Assembly: GCA_046582565.1 (NCBI GenBank)
Contig: JAYGED010000078.1
Coordinates: 1-64,000 of the forward strand
Length of the DNA: 64,000 nt
From: JAYGED01 sp046582565
GTDB taxonomy: Bacteria; Pseudomonadota; Alphaproteobacteria; JAAXGF01
Direction of reading: 5' to 3'
Made by a program: the position numbers and the translations under genes. This document shows, in pieces, positions 1 through 8,204 of this stretch; the first letter of the stretch is position 1; each line of letters opens with the position of its first letter. The notes under the pieces are model-generated. The model ran no database searches. It saw nothing but the letters and a program-made list of their open reading frames with translations, and had not been told where the DNA came from.

Positions 1-602
1 CTTACCCACATCCCCACAGGCTCAACAGCAACAAGATGATATGATAAATAGGATTCAGGCAGCATGATCAGAAACAGGAATACACCTTAACTTCGCTGCC
101 AAACTGTCCAACAAAGTAGGACCACCTCATATCATGATCTCTCACTCGCTGGCTGCGACTGACCGACGATTGCTGATGTTGATATCTGTGACGCAGCCTA
201 GGACCCGCCGCCACACACTTTAATGCGGTGGCTGAGTATAGCTTAGTACATCTTAATCGCTTCAAAAACACAGGAGCGGGATAATCCAAGGCCATAGCTG
301 GCCCGTCAAAACACGAGGTAAATAAAGTTATTTATTCCTGAAAACCTGGCCAGACCTCATTGGAGGCGCAAATAGATTCGAGGGTTGAGAAAAAATAATA
401 GCCAGCAATTCCCACATTGGTGGAAAACATTGGTGGAAATATTAAAAAATTCCCATCTAACACATTGATTGATAAGGGAGTAGCACGAGGGCTTGGCGCT
501 ATACCCAGCGCGGATAGCTAAGGCTAAATGTGTCCCCGCAACGTGTCCCCACAGTAAACGAAATGTACTTATATACCATTGTTTTTATTAAATAATATAA
601 AT
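1..602. other. gene-free AT-richer flank left of tRNA-Gln
   Basis: No convincing gene is visible. The stretch is clearly richer in A+T than the rest of the window, especially at about 300-480 and 560-602. The only longer open frame (68-295, minus strand) has no recognisable motif and no ribosome binding site. Short direct repeats are present: a 13-bp tandem duplication at 414-439 and two copies of gtgtcccc at 530-537 and 543-550. The stretch abuts the 3' end of a tRNA gene, the usual side for integration of a mobile element. Residual element DNA is therefore possible, but no integrase is visible inside the window. Confidence 0.5.
414..439. repeat. perfect 13-bp tandem duplication
   Basis: The unit acattggtggaaa occurs twice back to back, at 414-426 and 427-439, with no mismatch. 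It lies in AT-rich gene-free DNA left of the tRNA. No function is evident. Confidence 0.75.
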
Positions 603-676
603 TGGCTGGGGAACCAGGATTCGAACCTGGATCACACGGGTCAGAGCCGAGTGTTCTACCGTTGAACTATTCCCCA
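603..676 (-). tRNA. tRNA-Gln (anticodon CTG)
   Basis: Read on the minus strand the sequence folds as a full cloverleaf. The acceptor stem is TGGGGAA/TTCCCCA, the D stem GTTC/GAAC, the anticodon stem CTCGG/CCGTG with one T-T mismatch, and the anticodon loop CTCTGAC. The T arm is CCAGG-TTCGAAT-CCTGG. Discriminator G and a genome-encoded CCA follow. Anticodon CTG reads the CAG codon for glutamine. The gatCAB operon in this window would be the expected maker of Gln-tRNA in a lineage that charges this tRNA with Glu first; that link is inference. Confidence 0.95.
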
Positions 677-807
677 CCGGAGGCCGCTCTGTAGGCGAGC
701 CGGGAACTTAGGTAGCGCGCCCCGGACTGTCAAGCTTCTGGCTTGACGCAAGGCTTGGACCGCCACAAGCTTCCCCGCGAAATTTACAGGCTTGAAAACA
801 CCGGCCC

Positions 808-3800
808 ATGACCTCCCCTTCCCCAACCACGCAGCGCTGGCAATTCTGGATCGATCGCGGCGGGACCTTTACGGACATCGTCGCCCGGCGGCCCGACGGC
901 GGGCTGGTCACCCATAAACTGCTGTCGGAGAATCCCGAGCATTACGACGACGCGGCCCTGCAGGGCATTCGCGACCTGCTCGGCCTGGGGCGAAATGAGG
1001 CGATCCCGGCGGCCGGCATCGATGCGGTCAAGATGGGCACCACGGTGGCCACCAACGCGCTGCTCGAGCGCGCCGGCGACCGCACGGTTCTCGTCATCAC
1101 CCGGGGCTTCGCCGACGCTCTGCGAATCGGCTATCAGAACCGGCCCGACATTTTCGCCCGCGACATCATCCTGCCCAGCCAGGTCTATGAGCGCGTCATC
1201 GAGGCCGACGAGCGCCTGAGCGCCGAGGGCGAGGAGCTTGAGCCGCTCAATGAAGAGGCTCTGGCGCGTGACCTGGCGGATGCCTACGGCCTTGGTATTC
1301 GCTCGGTGGCCATCGTCTTCATGCACGGCTATCGCTATCACGACCACGAAGCGCGGGCGGCCGAGATCGCCAAACAAATCGGGTTTTCTCAGATTTCCGT
1401 CTCCCACAAGGTCAGCCCCCTGATGAAGCTGGTCAGCCGGGGCGACACCACCGTGGTCGATGCCTATCTGTCACCGATCCTCAGGCGCTATGTGGACCAG
1501 GTCGCGGCCGAGCTTGGCGGCAGCCGGTTGATGTTCATGCAATCGAACGGCGGGCTCACCGAGGCGGCATTGTTCCAGGGCAAGGACAGCATCCTGTCCG
1601 GCCCGGCGGGCGGCGTGGTCGGCGCGGTCAAGGCGAGCGCCATGGCCGGCATCGAACGCCTGATCGCCTTCGATATGGGCGGCACCTCGACCGATGTCAC
1701 GCACTATAACGGCGAATACGAGCGTGCCTTCATGACCGAGATCGCCGGGGTGCGCATGCGCGCGCCGATGATGCGCATCCACACCATTGCGGCGGGCGGT
1801 GGCTCGATTCTCTCGTTCGACGGGGCGCGTATGCGGGTCGGCCCCCGCTCGGCGGGCGCCGATCCGGGTCCGGCCTGCTACCGCCGGGGCGGGCCGCTGA
1901 CCGTGACCGACGCCAACCTGATGGTCGGCAAGCTGCTGCCCGAGCAGTTCCCCAAGGTCTTCGGGCCGAACCAGGACGAAGCCCTCGACGACGGCATCGT
2001 TGGCGAAGCATTCGTGAAGCTGGCCGCCGAAATCGAGCATGAGACGGGTAAATCGCAGACCCCCGAGGCGGTGGCCGAAGGCTTCCTCGCCATCGCGGTC
2101 GAGAACATGGCCCGCGCCATCAAGGAAATCTCCGTCCACCGCGGCTACGACGTTACCGAGTACACCCTATGCTGCTTCGGCGGCGCCGGCGGTCAGCACG
2201 CCTGCCAGGTGGCCGACGCCCTGGGCATGAAGCGCGTGTTTCTGCATCCCTACGCCGGGGTGCTGTCGGCCTATGGCATGGGCCTCGCCGATGTGCGGGT
2301 GATGCGTGAGCGCGCCGTCGAGGCCGCCCTCGATGAGGAGACGGTGCAGAAGCTTAAGCCCCTGCTCGACGCCCTCGCCGAAGACGCCCTCGGCGATATG
2401 GCGGACCAGGGCGCCGACGGCGGCAAGATCACTCTGCTCAAGAAAGTCCATCTGCGCTACGACGGCACCGACAGCCCGTTGATCGTCGAATACGCCGAGC
2501 GCGCCGCCATGGTCGAGAGTTTCGAGGCGGCGCACCGCCAGCGCTACGGCTTCATCGTCCCCGACAAGGCGCAAATCGTTGAGAACATATCGGTCGAAGC
2601 CATCGCCGCCATGGCCGAGGTCGAGGACCCCATCATCGAGACTGGCGACGGCGGACCGGTGGCGCCGTTGTCGACAGTCGAGATTTATTGCGACGGCGCC
2701 CACCGCCCCGCCGCCGTCCATGCGCGCGACGGTCTTAGGGCCGGCGACCAGATCGACGGGCCGGCGATCCTGGTGGAGAGCACCGGCACCACCCTGGTCG
2801 AGCCCGGCTGGCGCGCCGAGGTCAACGCGTTCGGCCATCTGCTGCTGGAGCGCATCGAGGTCAAGACCCACCGGGTCGCCATCGGCACTTCGGTCGATCC
2901 GGTGATGCTGGAAATCTTCAACAATCTGTTCATGTCGATCGCCGAGCAGATGGGCTCGACCCTGGAGAACACCAGCTATTCGGTCAATATGAAGGAGCGT
3001 CTGGATTTTTCCTGCGCCCTGTTCGACGCCGGCGGCGGCCTGATCGCCAACGCGCCCCATATGCCGGTCCATCTCGGCTCCATGGGCGAGAGCGTCCGCA
3101 CCGTTATCGACAGCCGCGGCGCCGCCATGAAACAGGGCGACGTGTTCGTGCTCAACGCGCCCTATAACGGAGGCACCCACCTGCCCGATGTCACCCTGAT
3201 CGCGTCGATGTTCGACGAGGCGGGCGCAGAGGTTCTGTTCTATGTGGGCTCGCGCGGCCATCACGCGGATATCGGCGGGGTAACGCCGGGCTCCATGCCG
3301 CCCAAGAGCACCACGGTGGAGGAGGAAGGGGTGCTCATCGACGACGTGCAGCTGGTCGATCAGGGGCATTTCCTCGAAGCCGATATGCGCGCCCTGCTCG
3401 CCTCCGGGCCGTACCCCGCGCGCAACCCGGACCAGAGCATCGCCGACCTCAAGGCGCAGCTTGCCTCCTGCGCCCGCGGTATCTCGGAGCTTGGCAAGAT
3501 GGTCGAGCATTTCTCCCTGGCCACGGTTCAGGCTTACATGGGCCATGTCCAGGACAATGCCGAGGAATCCGTGCGCCGGGTGATCGCTAAGCTCGATGAC
3601 GGAGACTTCGAATATCCCCTGGATGAAGGCGGGGTGATCCGCGTCGCCATCACCATCGACAAGCAGACGCGGCGCGCAACAGTCGACTTCACCGGCACCT
3701 CGGAGCAGCGCACCAGCAACTTCAACGCGCCGTCCGCCGTCTGCCGGGCTGCAGTGCTCTATGTCTTCCGCACCCTGGTGGACGATCAGATACCCATGAA

Positions 3801-4428
3801 CGAGGGCTGTCTCAAACCGCTTGATCTGATCATCCCGGAAGGCTCCATGCTCAGGCCGCGCTATCCGGCGGCGGTGGTGGCGGGCAATGTGGAGACCTCG
3901 CAATGCATCGTCGATGCGCTCTACGGCGCGCTTGTCGTCATGGCCGGCGCCCAGGGCACCATGAACAATTTCACCTTCGGCGATGACCGCTGGCAATATT
4001 ACGAGACGATCTGCGGCGGCGCCGGGGCGGGACCGCAATTCGACGGCGCCGACGCGGTCCATACCCATATGACCAACTCGCGCATGACCGACCCCGAGGT
4101 CCTCGAATGGCGCTTTCCGGTGTTGCTGGAGCGCTTCGCCATCCGCCGCGGCTCCGGCGGCAAGGGCGCCCAGCGGGGCGGCGACGGCACGATCCGCCGC
4201 ATCCGCTTCCGCCAACCCATGACCGCCGCCATCCTCTCGAACCACCGCACCGTGGCGCCCTTCGGCGTGGGCGGCGGCGAGCCCGGTGCGACCGGGCGCA
4301 ATGCGGTCGAGCGGGCCGACGGAACCTGCCAGGAATTAGAAGCCTGCGATCAAGTCGACATGGCTAAGGGCGACGTCTTCGTCATCGAAACCCCCGGCGG
4401 CGGCGGGTTTGGGGTAGCAAAAGGATAA
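808..4428 (+). CDS. fused hydantoinase/5-oxoprolinase (HyuA-HyuB)
   Basis: This 1206-residue protein joins the two subunits of the ATP-dependent hydantoinase/oxoprolinase family, as in eukaryote-type 5-oxoprolinases (about 1250-1290 residues). Residues 11-23 hold the HyuA N-terminal ATPase start, with GGTFTD at 18-23. The HyuA core follows to about 520, including SAGADPGPACYRRGG. The HyuB half begins near 695 (VDPVMLEIFNN) and ends with the glycine-rich ETPGGGGFG. Family members open lactam or hydantoin rings using ATP. Whether the substrate is 5-oxoproline, an N-alkyl hydantoin or another lactam cannot be told from sequence. The gene stands alone, convergent with a trans-sulfuration enzyme across an inverted repeat. 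No strong ribosome binding site precedes the ATG. Confidence 0.9.
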   Translation: MTSPSPTTQRWQFWIDRGGTFTDIVARRPDGGLVTHKLLSENPEHYDDAALQGIRDLLGLGRNEAIPAAGIDAVKMGTTVATNALLERAGDRTVLVITRGFADALRIGYQNRPDIFARDIILPSQVYERVIEADERLSAEGEELEPLNEEALARDLADAYGLGIRSVAIVFMHGYRYHDHEARAAEIAKQIGFSQISVSHKVSPLMKLVSRGDTTVVDAYLSPILRRYVDQVAAELGGSRLMFMQSNGGLTEAALFQGKDSILSGPAGGVVGAVKASAMAGIERLIAFDMGGTSTDVTHYNGEYERAFMTEIAGVRMRAPMMRIHTIAAGGGSILSFDGARMRVGPRSAGADPGPACYRRGGPLTVTDANLMVGKLLPEQFPKVFGPNQDEALDDGIVGEAFVKLAAEIEHETGKSQTPEAVAEGFLAIAVENMARAIKEISVHRGYDVTEYTLCCFGGAGGQHACQVADALGMKRVFLHPYAGVLSAYGMGLADVRVMRERAVEAALDEETVQKLKPLLDALAEDALGDMADQGADGGKITLLKKVHLRYDGTDSPLIVEYAERAAMVESFEAAHRQRYGFIVPDKAQIVENISVEAIAAMAEVEDPIIETGDGGPVAPLSTVEIYCDGAHRPAAVHARDGLRAGDQIDGPAILVESTGTTLVEPGWRAEVNAFGHLLLERIEVKTHRVAIGTSVDPVMLEIFNNLFMSIAEQMGSTLENTSYSVNMKERLDFSCALFDAGGGLIANAPHMPVHLGSMGESVRTVIDSRGAAMKQGDVFVLNAPYNGGTHLPDVTLIASMFDEAGAEVLFYVGSRGHHADIGGVTPGSMPPKSTTVEEEGVLIDDVQLVDQGHFLEADMRALLASGPYPARNPDQSIADLKAQLASCARGISELGKMVEHFSLATVQAYMGHVQDNAEESVRRVIAKLDDGDFEYPLDEGGVIRVAITIDKQTRRATVDFTGTSEQRTSNFNAPSAVCRAAVLYVFRTLVDDQIPMNEGCLKPLDLIIPEGSMLRPRYPAAVVAGNVETSQCIVDALYGALVVMAGAQGTMNNFTFGDDRWQYYETICGGAGAGPQFDGADAVHTHMTNSRMTDPEVLEWRFPVLLERFAIRRGSGGKGAQRGGDGTIRRIRFRQPMTAAILSNHRTVAPFGVGGGEPGATGRNAVERADGTCQELEACDQVDMAKGDVFVIETPGGGGFGVAKG

Positions 4429-4429
4429 G

Positions 4430-4514
4430 CACAGAGAAGCCGTCAGCTTTCAGCTTTCAGCCAAGGAGTGTTTTTAAGCTGACCGCTGATAGCTGACGGC
4501 TTCTCCCCTCTGTG
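4430..4514. repeat. imperfect long inverted repeat, possible bidirectional terminator or REP-like element
   Basis: Left arm 4430-4448 (cacagag then aagccgtcagct) pairs with right arm 4491-4514 (agctgacggcttct, then ctctgtg), with a 5-base bulge. The inner part continues with partly paired copies of a ttcagct/atcagcg motif around a short loop containing ttttt. It fills nearly the whole gap between two convergent genes, so it could end transcription from both sides. The cacagag/ctctgtg tips recur in the larger inverted repeat at 39992-40144, which suggests a shared repeat family rather than a chance terminator. Confidence 0.7.
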
Positions 4515-4516
4515 AC

Positions 4517-5665
4517 TCACACTTCTTCCAGCCCGCGCTCCAGGTCGGCGATCAGGTCACCCGTGTCTTCGATGCCGACCGAGATGCGCAGCAGGTCGGG
4601 GGGCACGGGGCTGTCCGCAGGCTCGATGCCGGCGCGGTGTTCGATCAGGCTCTCGACGCCGCCCAGCGAGGTGGCGCGCTTGAACAGGCGGCAAGCGCCG
4701 GACAGACGCAGGGCCTCCTCGGCGCCGCCTTTGACGCGCAGCGACAGCATGCCGCCGAAGCCGCCCTTCATCTGGCGCGCCGCCAGGTCATGGCCGGGAT
4801 GGCTGGCGAGGCCGGGATAAAGCACCTTCGAGATCTTGGGGTGGCCGTGGAAATGCTCGGCAATGGCCAGGGCCGACGCGGAGCAGGCTTTGACGCGGAG
4901 ATGCAGGGTGCGCATGCCGCGCAGCAGCAGCCAGGCCTCGAACGGGCCAAGCACCGCGCCGGCAATATGGCGGTATTCGCTGATTGCCTTCCAGAAATCG
5001 TCGTCTTGCGCCGTCACCAGCGCGCCGGCCAGCACGTCCGAATGGCCGTTGAGATATTTGGAGGCGGAATGCATGACGATGTCCGCGCCGAGGGCGATGG
5101 GGTTGCTCAGCACCGGCGAGGCGGCGGTCGAATCGATCGCGAGGCGCGCCCCGGCACCGTGGGCAATGGCGACGCTGGCGGCGATGTCGTCGATATCCCA
5201 CATGGGATTGCAGGGGGTCTCGATCCAGATCAGCTTGGTCTCGCCCAGACGCACGGCGGCAGCCAAAGCCACGAGGTCGCCGTTGGGTACGAAGTCGACC
5301 TTGAGCCCCCATCGCATGCCCTGCTCTTTCAGCCAGGTGCGCACGCCGTGGTAGGTCACCTCCGGCGCGATAACGTGATCGCCGGGGCCGAGCGACTGGA
5401 ATACCGCCGCGACGGCTGCCATGCCGGACGAAAACAAGCGGCAACCGGCGCCGCCTTCGAGGGTGTTTAGCAAGGCCTCGGGATGGTCGTAAGTCGGGTT
5501 GGCGTCGCGTGAATACATGCGCCCGTAACGCGCCTGATTATCGGCGGGCCTGGCATAGGTGGTCGAGGGATAAATCGGCGGAACGATGCCCTGGAACGCG
5601 GGCTCATCCCAGCCAAGCGCCTGGGCCGTATGAGTCTCGGGCTTGTATTCAGGATCGTCGGACAT
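4517..5665 (-). CDS. metC: trans-sulfuration PLP enzyme, probably cystathionine beta-lyase
   Basis: The product is a 382-residue member of the Cys/Met metabolism PLP-dependent family. The lysine that binds pyridoxal phosphate lies in HSASKYLNGHSD near residue 200. It is preceded by the cofactor-contacting aspartate in LAIDSTAASP, and the substrate/cofactor motif SRDANPTYD lies near residue 52. Length and motifs fit bacterial cystathionine beta-lyases, which turn cystathionine into homocysteine, pyruvate and ammonia in methionine synthesis. Cystathionine gamma-lyase or gamma-synthase activity cannot be excluded by sequence alone. It is a single gene, divergent from the PEP-mutase-family gene at 5742. 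Confidence 0.85.
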   Translation of the reverse strand: MSDDPEYKPETHTAQALGWDEPAFQGIVPPIYPSTTYARPADNQARYGRMYSRDANPTYDHPEALLNTLEGGAGCRLFSSGMAAVAAVFQSLGPGDHVIAPEVTYHGVRTWLKEQGMRWGLKVDFVPNGDLVALAAAVRLGETKLIWIETPCNPMWDIDDIAASVAIAHGAGARLAIDSTAASPVLSNPIALGADIVMHSASKYLNGHSDVLAGALVTAQDDDFWKAISEYRHIAGAVLGPFEAWLLLRGMRTLHLRVKACSASALAIAEHFHGHPKISKVLYPGLASHPGHDLAARQMKGGFGGMLSLRVKGGAEEALRLSGACRLFKRATSLGGVESLIEHRAGIEPADSPVPPDLLRISVGIEDTGDLIADLERGLEEV

Positions 5666-5741
5666 AGTGGATTCTCATATTGATTCTGGACATGGCGGAA
5701 GCTAACAGAGCACCATGGTTCTTTCCAGAGAGGAGCCGACC

Positions 5742-6572
5742 ATGACGCTCGATCAACAAGCCAAGGCCGCCCGGTTCATCGACCTTCACAAGCGCGACGG
5801 CGGCTTCGTCATTCCCAACCCCTGGGATGTTGGCAGTGCGCGCATACTCGAGGCCCTGGGCTTCGAGGCCCTGGCCACAACCAGCGCAGGGTTGGCTTTT
5901 TCGCTTGGCTTGACCGACGGCAACGTCACCATGCAACAGGCCTTGGAGCATTGCGCGGCCCTCGTATCGGCGACCAGCCTGCCCGTATCGGCGGACCTGG
6001 AAAAAGGCTTCGGCGACAGTCCCGAATCCGTTGCGGAGACCATCACGGCGGCGGCGGAGTCCGGGCTGGTCGGCTGCTCTATCGAGGATTTCTGCGGCGA
6101 CCCGAAAGCGCCGATCTATGATTTCAATCTCGCCGTCGACCGCATCGCCGCGGCGGTCGAAACCGCCCGCTCGCTGCCCCATGATTTCGTCCTGACGGCA
6201 CGGTCTGAAAATTACCTGCGGGGCAACCCGGACCTCGACGACACCATCAAGCGCTTGCAGGCCTTCGAGGCGGCGGGCGCCGATGTGCTCTACGCCCCCG
6301 GCTTGCCCACGCTCGAAGACATCCGCACGCTCTGCGCGTCACTGACGCGTCCGGTCAATGTGGTTGTCGGCGCACCCAAGGCGCCTTACGGCGTCGCCGA
6401 GTTGGCGGAAGCCGGGGTTACGCGCATCAGTGTCGGCGCGACCTTCGCCCGGCTCGCCTACGGCGAGTTCATCCGCGCGGCCCAGGAAATTGCAGGGCCG
6501 GGAACCCTCGGCTTCACCGATCGCGCCATGGGTTCCGCTGAATTGTCGGGCTACTTAAAAGAGCCCGATTAG
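5742..6572 (+). CDS. isocitrate lyase/PEP mutase family protein
   Basis: The protein has 276 residues if it starts at the ATG at 5742, which has an AGGAG site six bases upstream. An in-frame ATG at 5715 would add nine residues but has no such site. The TIM-barrel family is recognised by IPNPWDVGSARILEALGF near the N-terminus, the metal-ligand stretch SADLEKGFGD, GCSIEDF and the C-terminal RISVGATFARLAYGEF. The KKCGH-type cysteine motif of true isocitrate and methylisocitrate lyases is absent, so it belongs to the poorly defined branch (phosphonopyruvate hydrolase, oxaloacetate decarboxylase-like and others). The substrate is unknown. Its end overlaps the convergent GST gene by four bases. Confidence 0.85.
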   Translation: MTLDQQAKAARFIDLHKRDGGFVIPNPWDVGSARILEALGFEALATTSAGLAFSLGLTDGNVTMQQALEHCAALVSATSLPVSADLEKGFGDSPESVAETITAAAESGLVGCSIEDFCGDPKAPIYDFNLAVDRIAAAVETARSLPHDFVLTARSENYLRGNPDLDDTIKRLQAFEAAGADVLYAPGLPTLEDIRTLCASLTRPVNVVVGAPKAPYGVAELAEAGVTRISVGATFARLAYGEFIRAAQEIAGPGTLGFTDRAMGSAELSGYLKEPD

Positions 6573-7261
6573 CGCTGATACTGAGTCTTGCCGAACAGGA
6601 CTTCGCTCTGCTTCTTGTCGAAGCCGGTGTTCTTGCGCTGTTTATCCGACAGCACCTGAAGGCCGCGTTGCACCGCCGGGCGGTCGTTGATCGCTTCGAA
6701 CCAGCGTTTGACATGGGGGAACTCGTTGAGGTCCTGGCCCTGACGTTCGTAAGAGCGCAGCCAGGGAAACACGGCCATGTCGGCGATGGTATACTCACCG
6801 GCGAGGTAATCGCTCTCCCCGAGACGGATATCCAGCACCTTGTAGAGCCGCGCCGCCTCGTTGGTGTAGCGATCCACCGCGTAAGGGATGGTCTCGGGCG
6901 CGTAGGCGCGAAAGTGATGGGCCTGGCCGAGCATCGGCCCGATATGACCCATCTGGAACATCAGCCATTGCACGACGCGATAACGGGCGGTGATCTCCTG
7001 GGGCATGAAGCGACCTGTCTTCTCGGCAAGATAGAGCAGCATGGCGCCGGATTCGAACATCGCGTAGGGATTACCGCCGGGCCCGTCATGATCGACCATG
7101 GCCGGCATCTTGTTGTTGGGACTGATCTTGAGGAATTCGGGATCGAACTGATCGCCGGCGCCGATGTCGATGGGAATAATCTTATAGTCGAGCCCGAGTT
7201 CCTCGAGCATTATGTGCATCTTATGACCGTTCGGCGTCGGCCAGGTATAGAGGTCGATCAT
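6569..7261 (-). CDS. glutathione S-transferase, nu-class/YfcG-like
   Basis: This 230-residue protein has an N-terminal thioredoxin-fold GST domain (1-80) and an alpha-helical C-terminal domain (90-210). The opening MIDLYTWPTPNGHK and the stretch ISPNNKMPAMVD are characteristic of the YfcG/YghU (nu) class, which uses glutathione mainly in disulfide-bond reduction and peroxide detoxification. The TPNGHK segment supplies the class-specific contacts instead of a catalytic cysteine. A good ribosome binding site (AAGGA, about seven bases before the ATG) supports the start. It is probably cytosolic and monocistronic. It runs convergently into the PEP-mutase-family gene with a four-base overlap. Confidence 0.9.
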   Translation of the reverse strand: MIDLYTWPTPNGHKMHIMLEELGLDYKIIPIDIGAGDQFDPEFLKISPNNKMPAMVDHDGPGGNPYAMFESGAMLLYLAEKTGRFMPQEITARYRVVQWLMFQMGHIGPMLGQAHHFRAYAPETIPYAVDRYTNEAARLYKVLDIRLGESDYLAGEYTIADMAVFPWLRSYERQGQDLNEFPHVKRWFEAINDRPAVQRGLQVLSDKQRKNTGFDKKQSEVLFGKTQYQR

Positions 7262-7639
7262 GAGCTATTCCTTCGGGATGGTCCTTCATCGCGGTGGCGA
7301 TAAGAAGAATTGAATGGTCCCTAGATATAATGTCTCGATGAAAAATTTTTAAGTCTTATCCACTCCGAACATATTCAACTCTCTATTGCTTGACGTTGAA
7401 ATCTGAGAGTCGTAAGCTTTGCTTACGTGATCGGGTATCCGACCACGATATAGCCGCCGCAATGCCTTTGCGGTGACCCCCTGCGAGTATCCCGTCGGGC
7501 CCATCGGGCGCCAGCGGTCGAGCACAGGGCAAACGAAGCGATGAGCGGGAGTCTCAGCAACGGGGCTCCCGTCTCTTGAATGCAATCCGCCGCTTGATGT
7601 AGTCTCACCCGGATCACGAATGTTCAGGGAGCGTGAACG
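7262..7639. other. intergenic region with one perfect hairpin
   Basis: This 378-base gap between divergent genes must hold both promoters. A perfect stem of seven base pairs, CGTAAGC-ttt-GCTTACG, lies at 7411-7427 with no U-run, so it is more likely an operator or small structured element than a terminator. A loose sigma70-like pair (TTGACG at 7390, TAAGCT at 7413) overlaps it but is more than 200 bases from the nearest start. Small open frames on the minus strand here have no family signal. Confidence 0.4.
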
Positions 7640-8200
7640 ATGACCGCATCATACGGGCTTGAGGATTACGTCGCCGACCTCAGGCGCATTACCGCCGAGA
7701 CCACCGATGAGAGCGAGATTTTCGATCGGCTCGGCCCCCTCGCCCAACAGCTGGTGGCCGATAAATCCTGGCTGAAACCGGAATATTACCAGGCCGACGC
7801 GGAGCAGCGATTCGGTATCAACGTACTCCATGAAGAAGCCGGCCACAGCCTGGCGATTTTCATGGTCTCCTGGGACCCGCACAAAGGCGTCGCGCCCCAC
7901 GACCACGGCACCTGGGCGCTGATCGCCGGGGTCGAGGGAATCGAGCGCAACACCAGCTATGCCCGTCTCGACGACCGCAGCCGTGACGGCTACGCGGAGA
8001 TCGAGATCAAATCGGAACTCCAGGCTGGACCGGGCGATCTGGTCTGCATGAAAAATGGCGGCATCCATTCGGTGCGCAACGACAGCGATGCGGTCACCCT
8101 GTCGCTCCATACCTACGGCATGCATGTCAACCACACCGAGCGCTCGGTGTATGACATGGAAGCCAACAGCGCCGAGACCTTTCAGCTCAAAATCGCCTAG
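7640..8200 (+). CDS. cysteine-dioxygenase-like cupin (thiol dioxygenase family)
   Basis: This 186-residue protein has the double-stranded beta-helix cupin fold. The metal-binding HxH lies in GVAPHDHGTWALIAG (about residues 77-91) and the third histidine in SLHTYG near residue 155, as in the cysteine dioxygenase/3-mercaptopropionate dioxygenase superfamily. These non-haem iron enzymes add O2 to a thiol to give a sulfinate. The length is close to bacterial members, but the actual thiol is not determined. The start has an AGGGAG site about eight bases upstream. The neighbour downstream on the other strand is an OYE-type flavoprotein; no functional link is evident. Confidence 0.75.
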   Translation: MTASYGLEDYVADLRRITAETTDESEIFDRLGPLAQQLVADKSWLKPEYYQADAEQRFGINVLHEEAGHSLAIFMVSWDPHKGVAPHDHGTWALIAGVEGIERNTSYARLDDRSRDGYAEIEIKSELQAGPGDLVCMKNGGIHSVRNDSDAVTLSLHTYGMHVNHTERSVYDMEANSAETFQLKIA

Positions 8201-8204
8201 GTCT

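Noticed and set aside
68..295. 75-codon frame in the left flank
   Set aside because: It has no ribosome binding site, no recognisable motif and unusual composition.
2167..4245. Long open frame (about 690 codons) antisense to the oxoprolinase gene
   Set aside because: It is a typical antisense shadow in GC-rich coding DNA. Its translation is low-complexity and rich in His, Gly, Asp and Ala, with no family motif, while the plus strand has clear family motifs.
7390..7418. sigma70 promoter TTGACG-17-TAAGCT
   Set aside because: The -10 is inside a perfect hairpin and the site is over 200 bases from the next start, so support is too weak to list.
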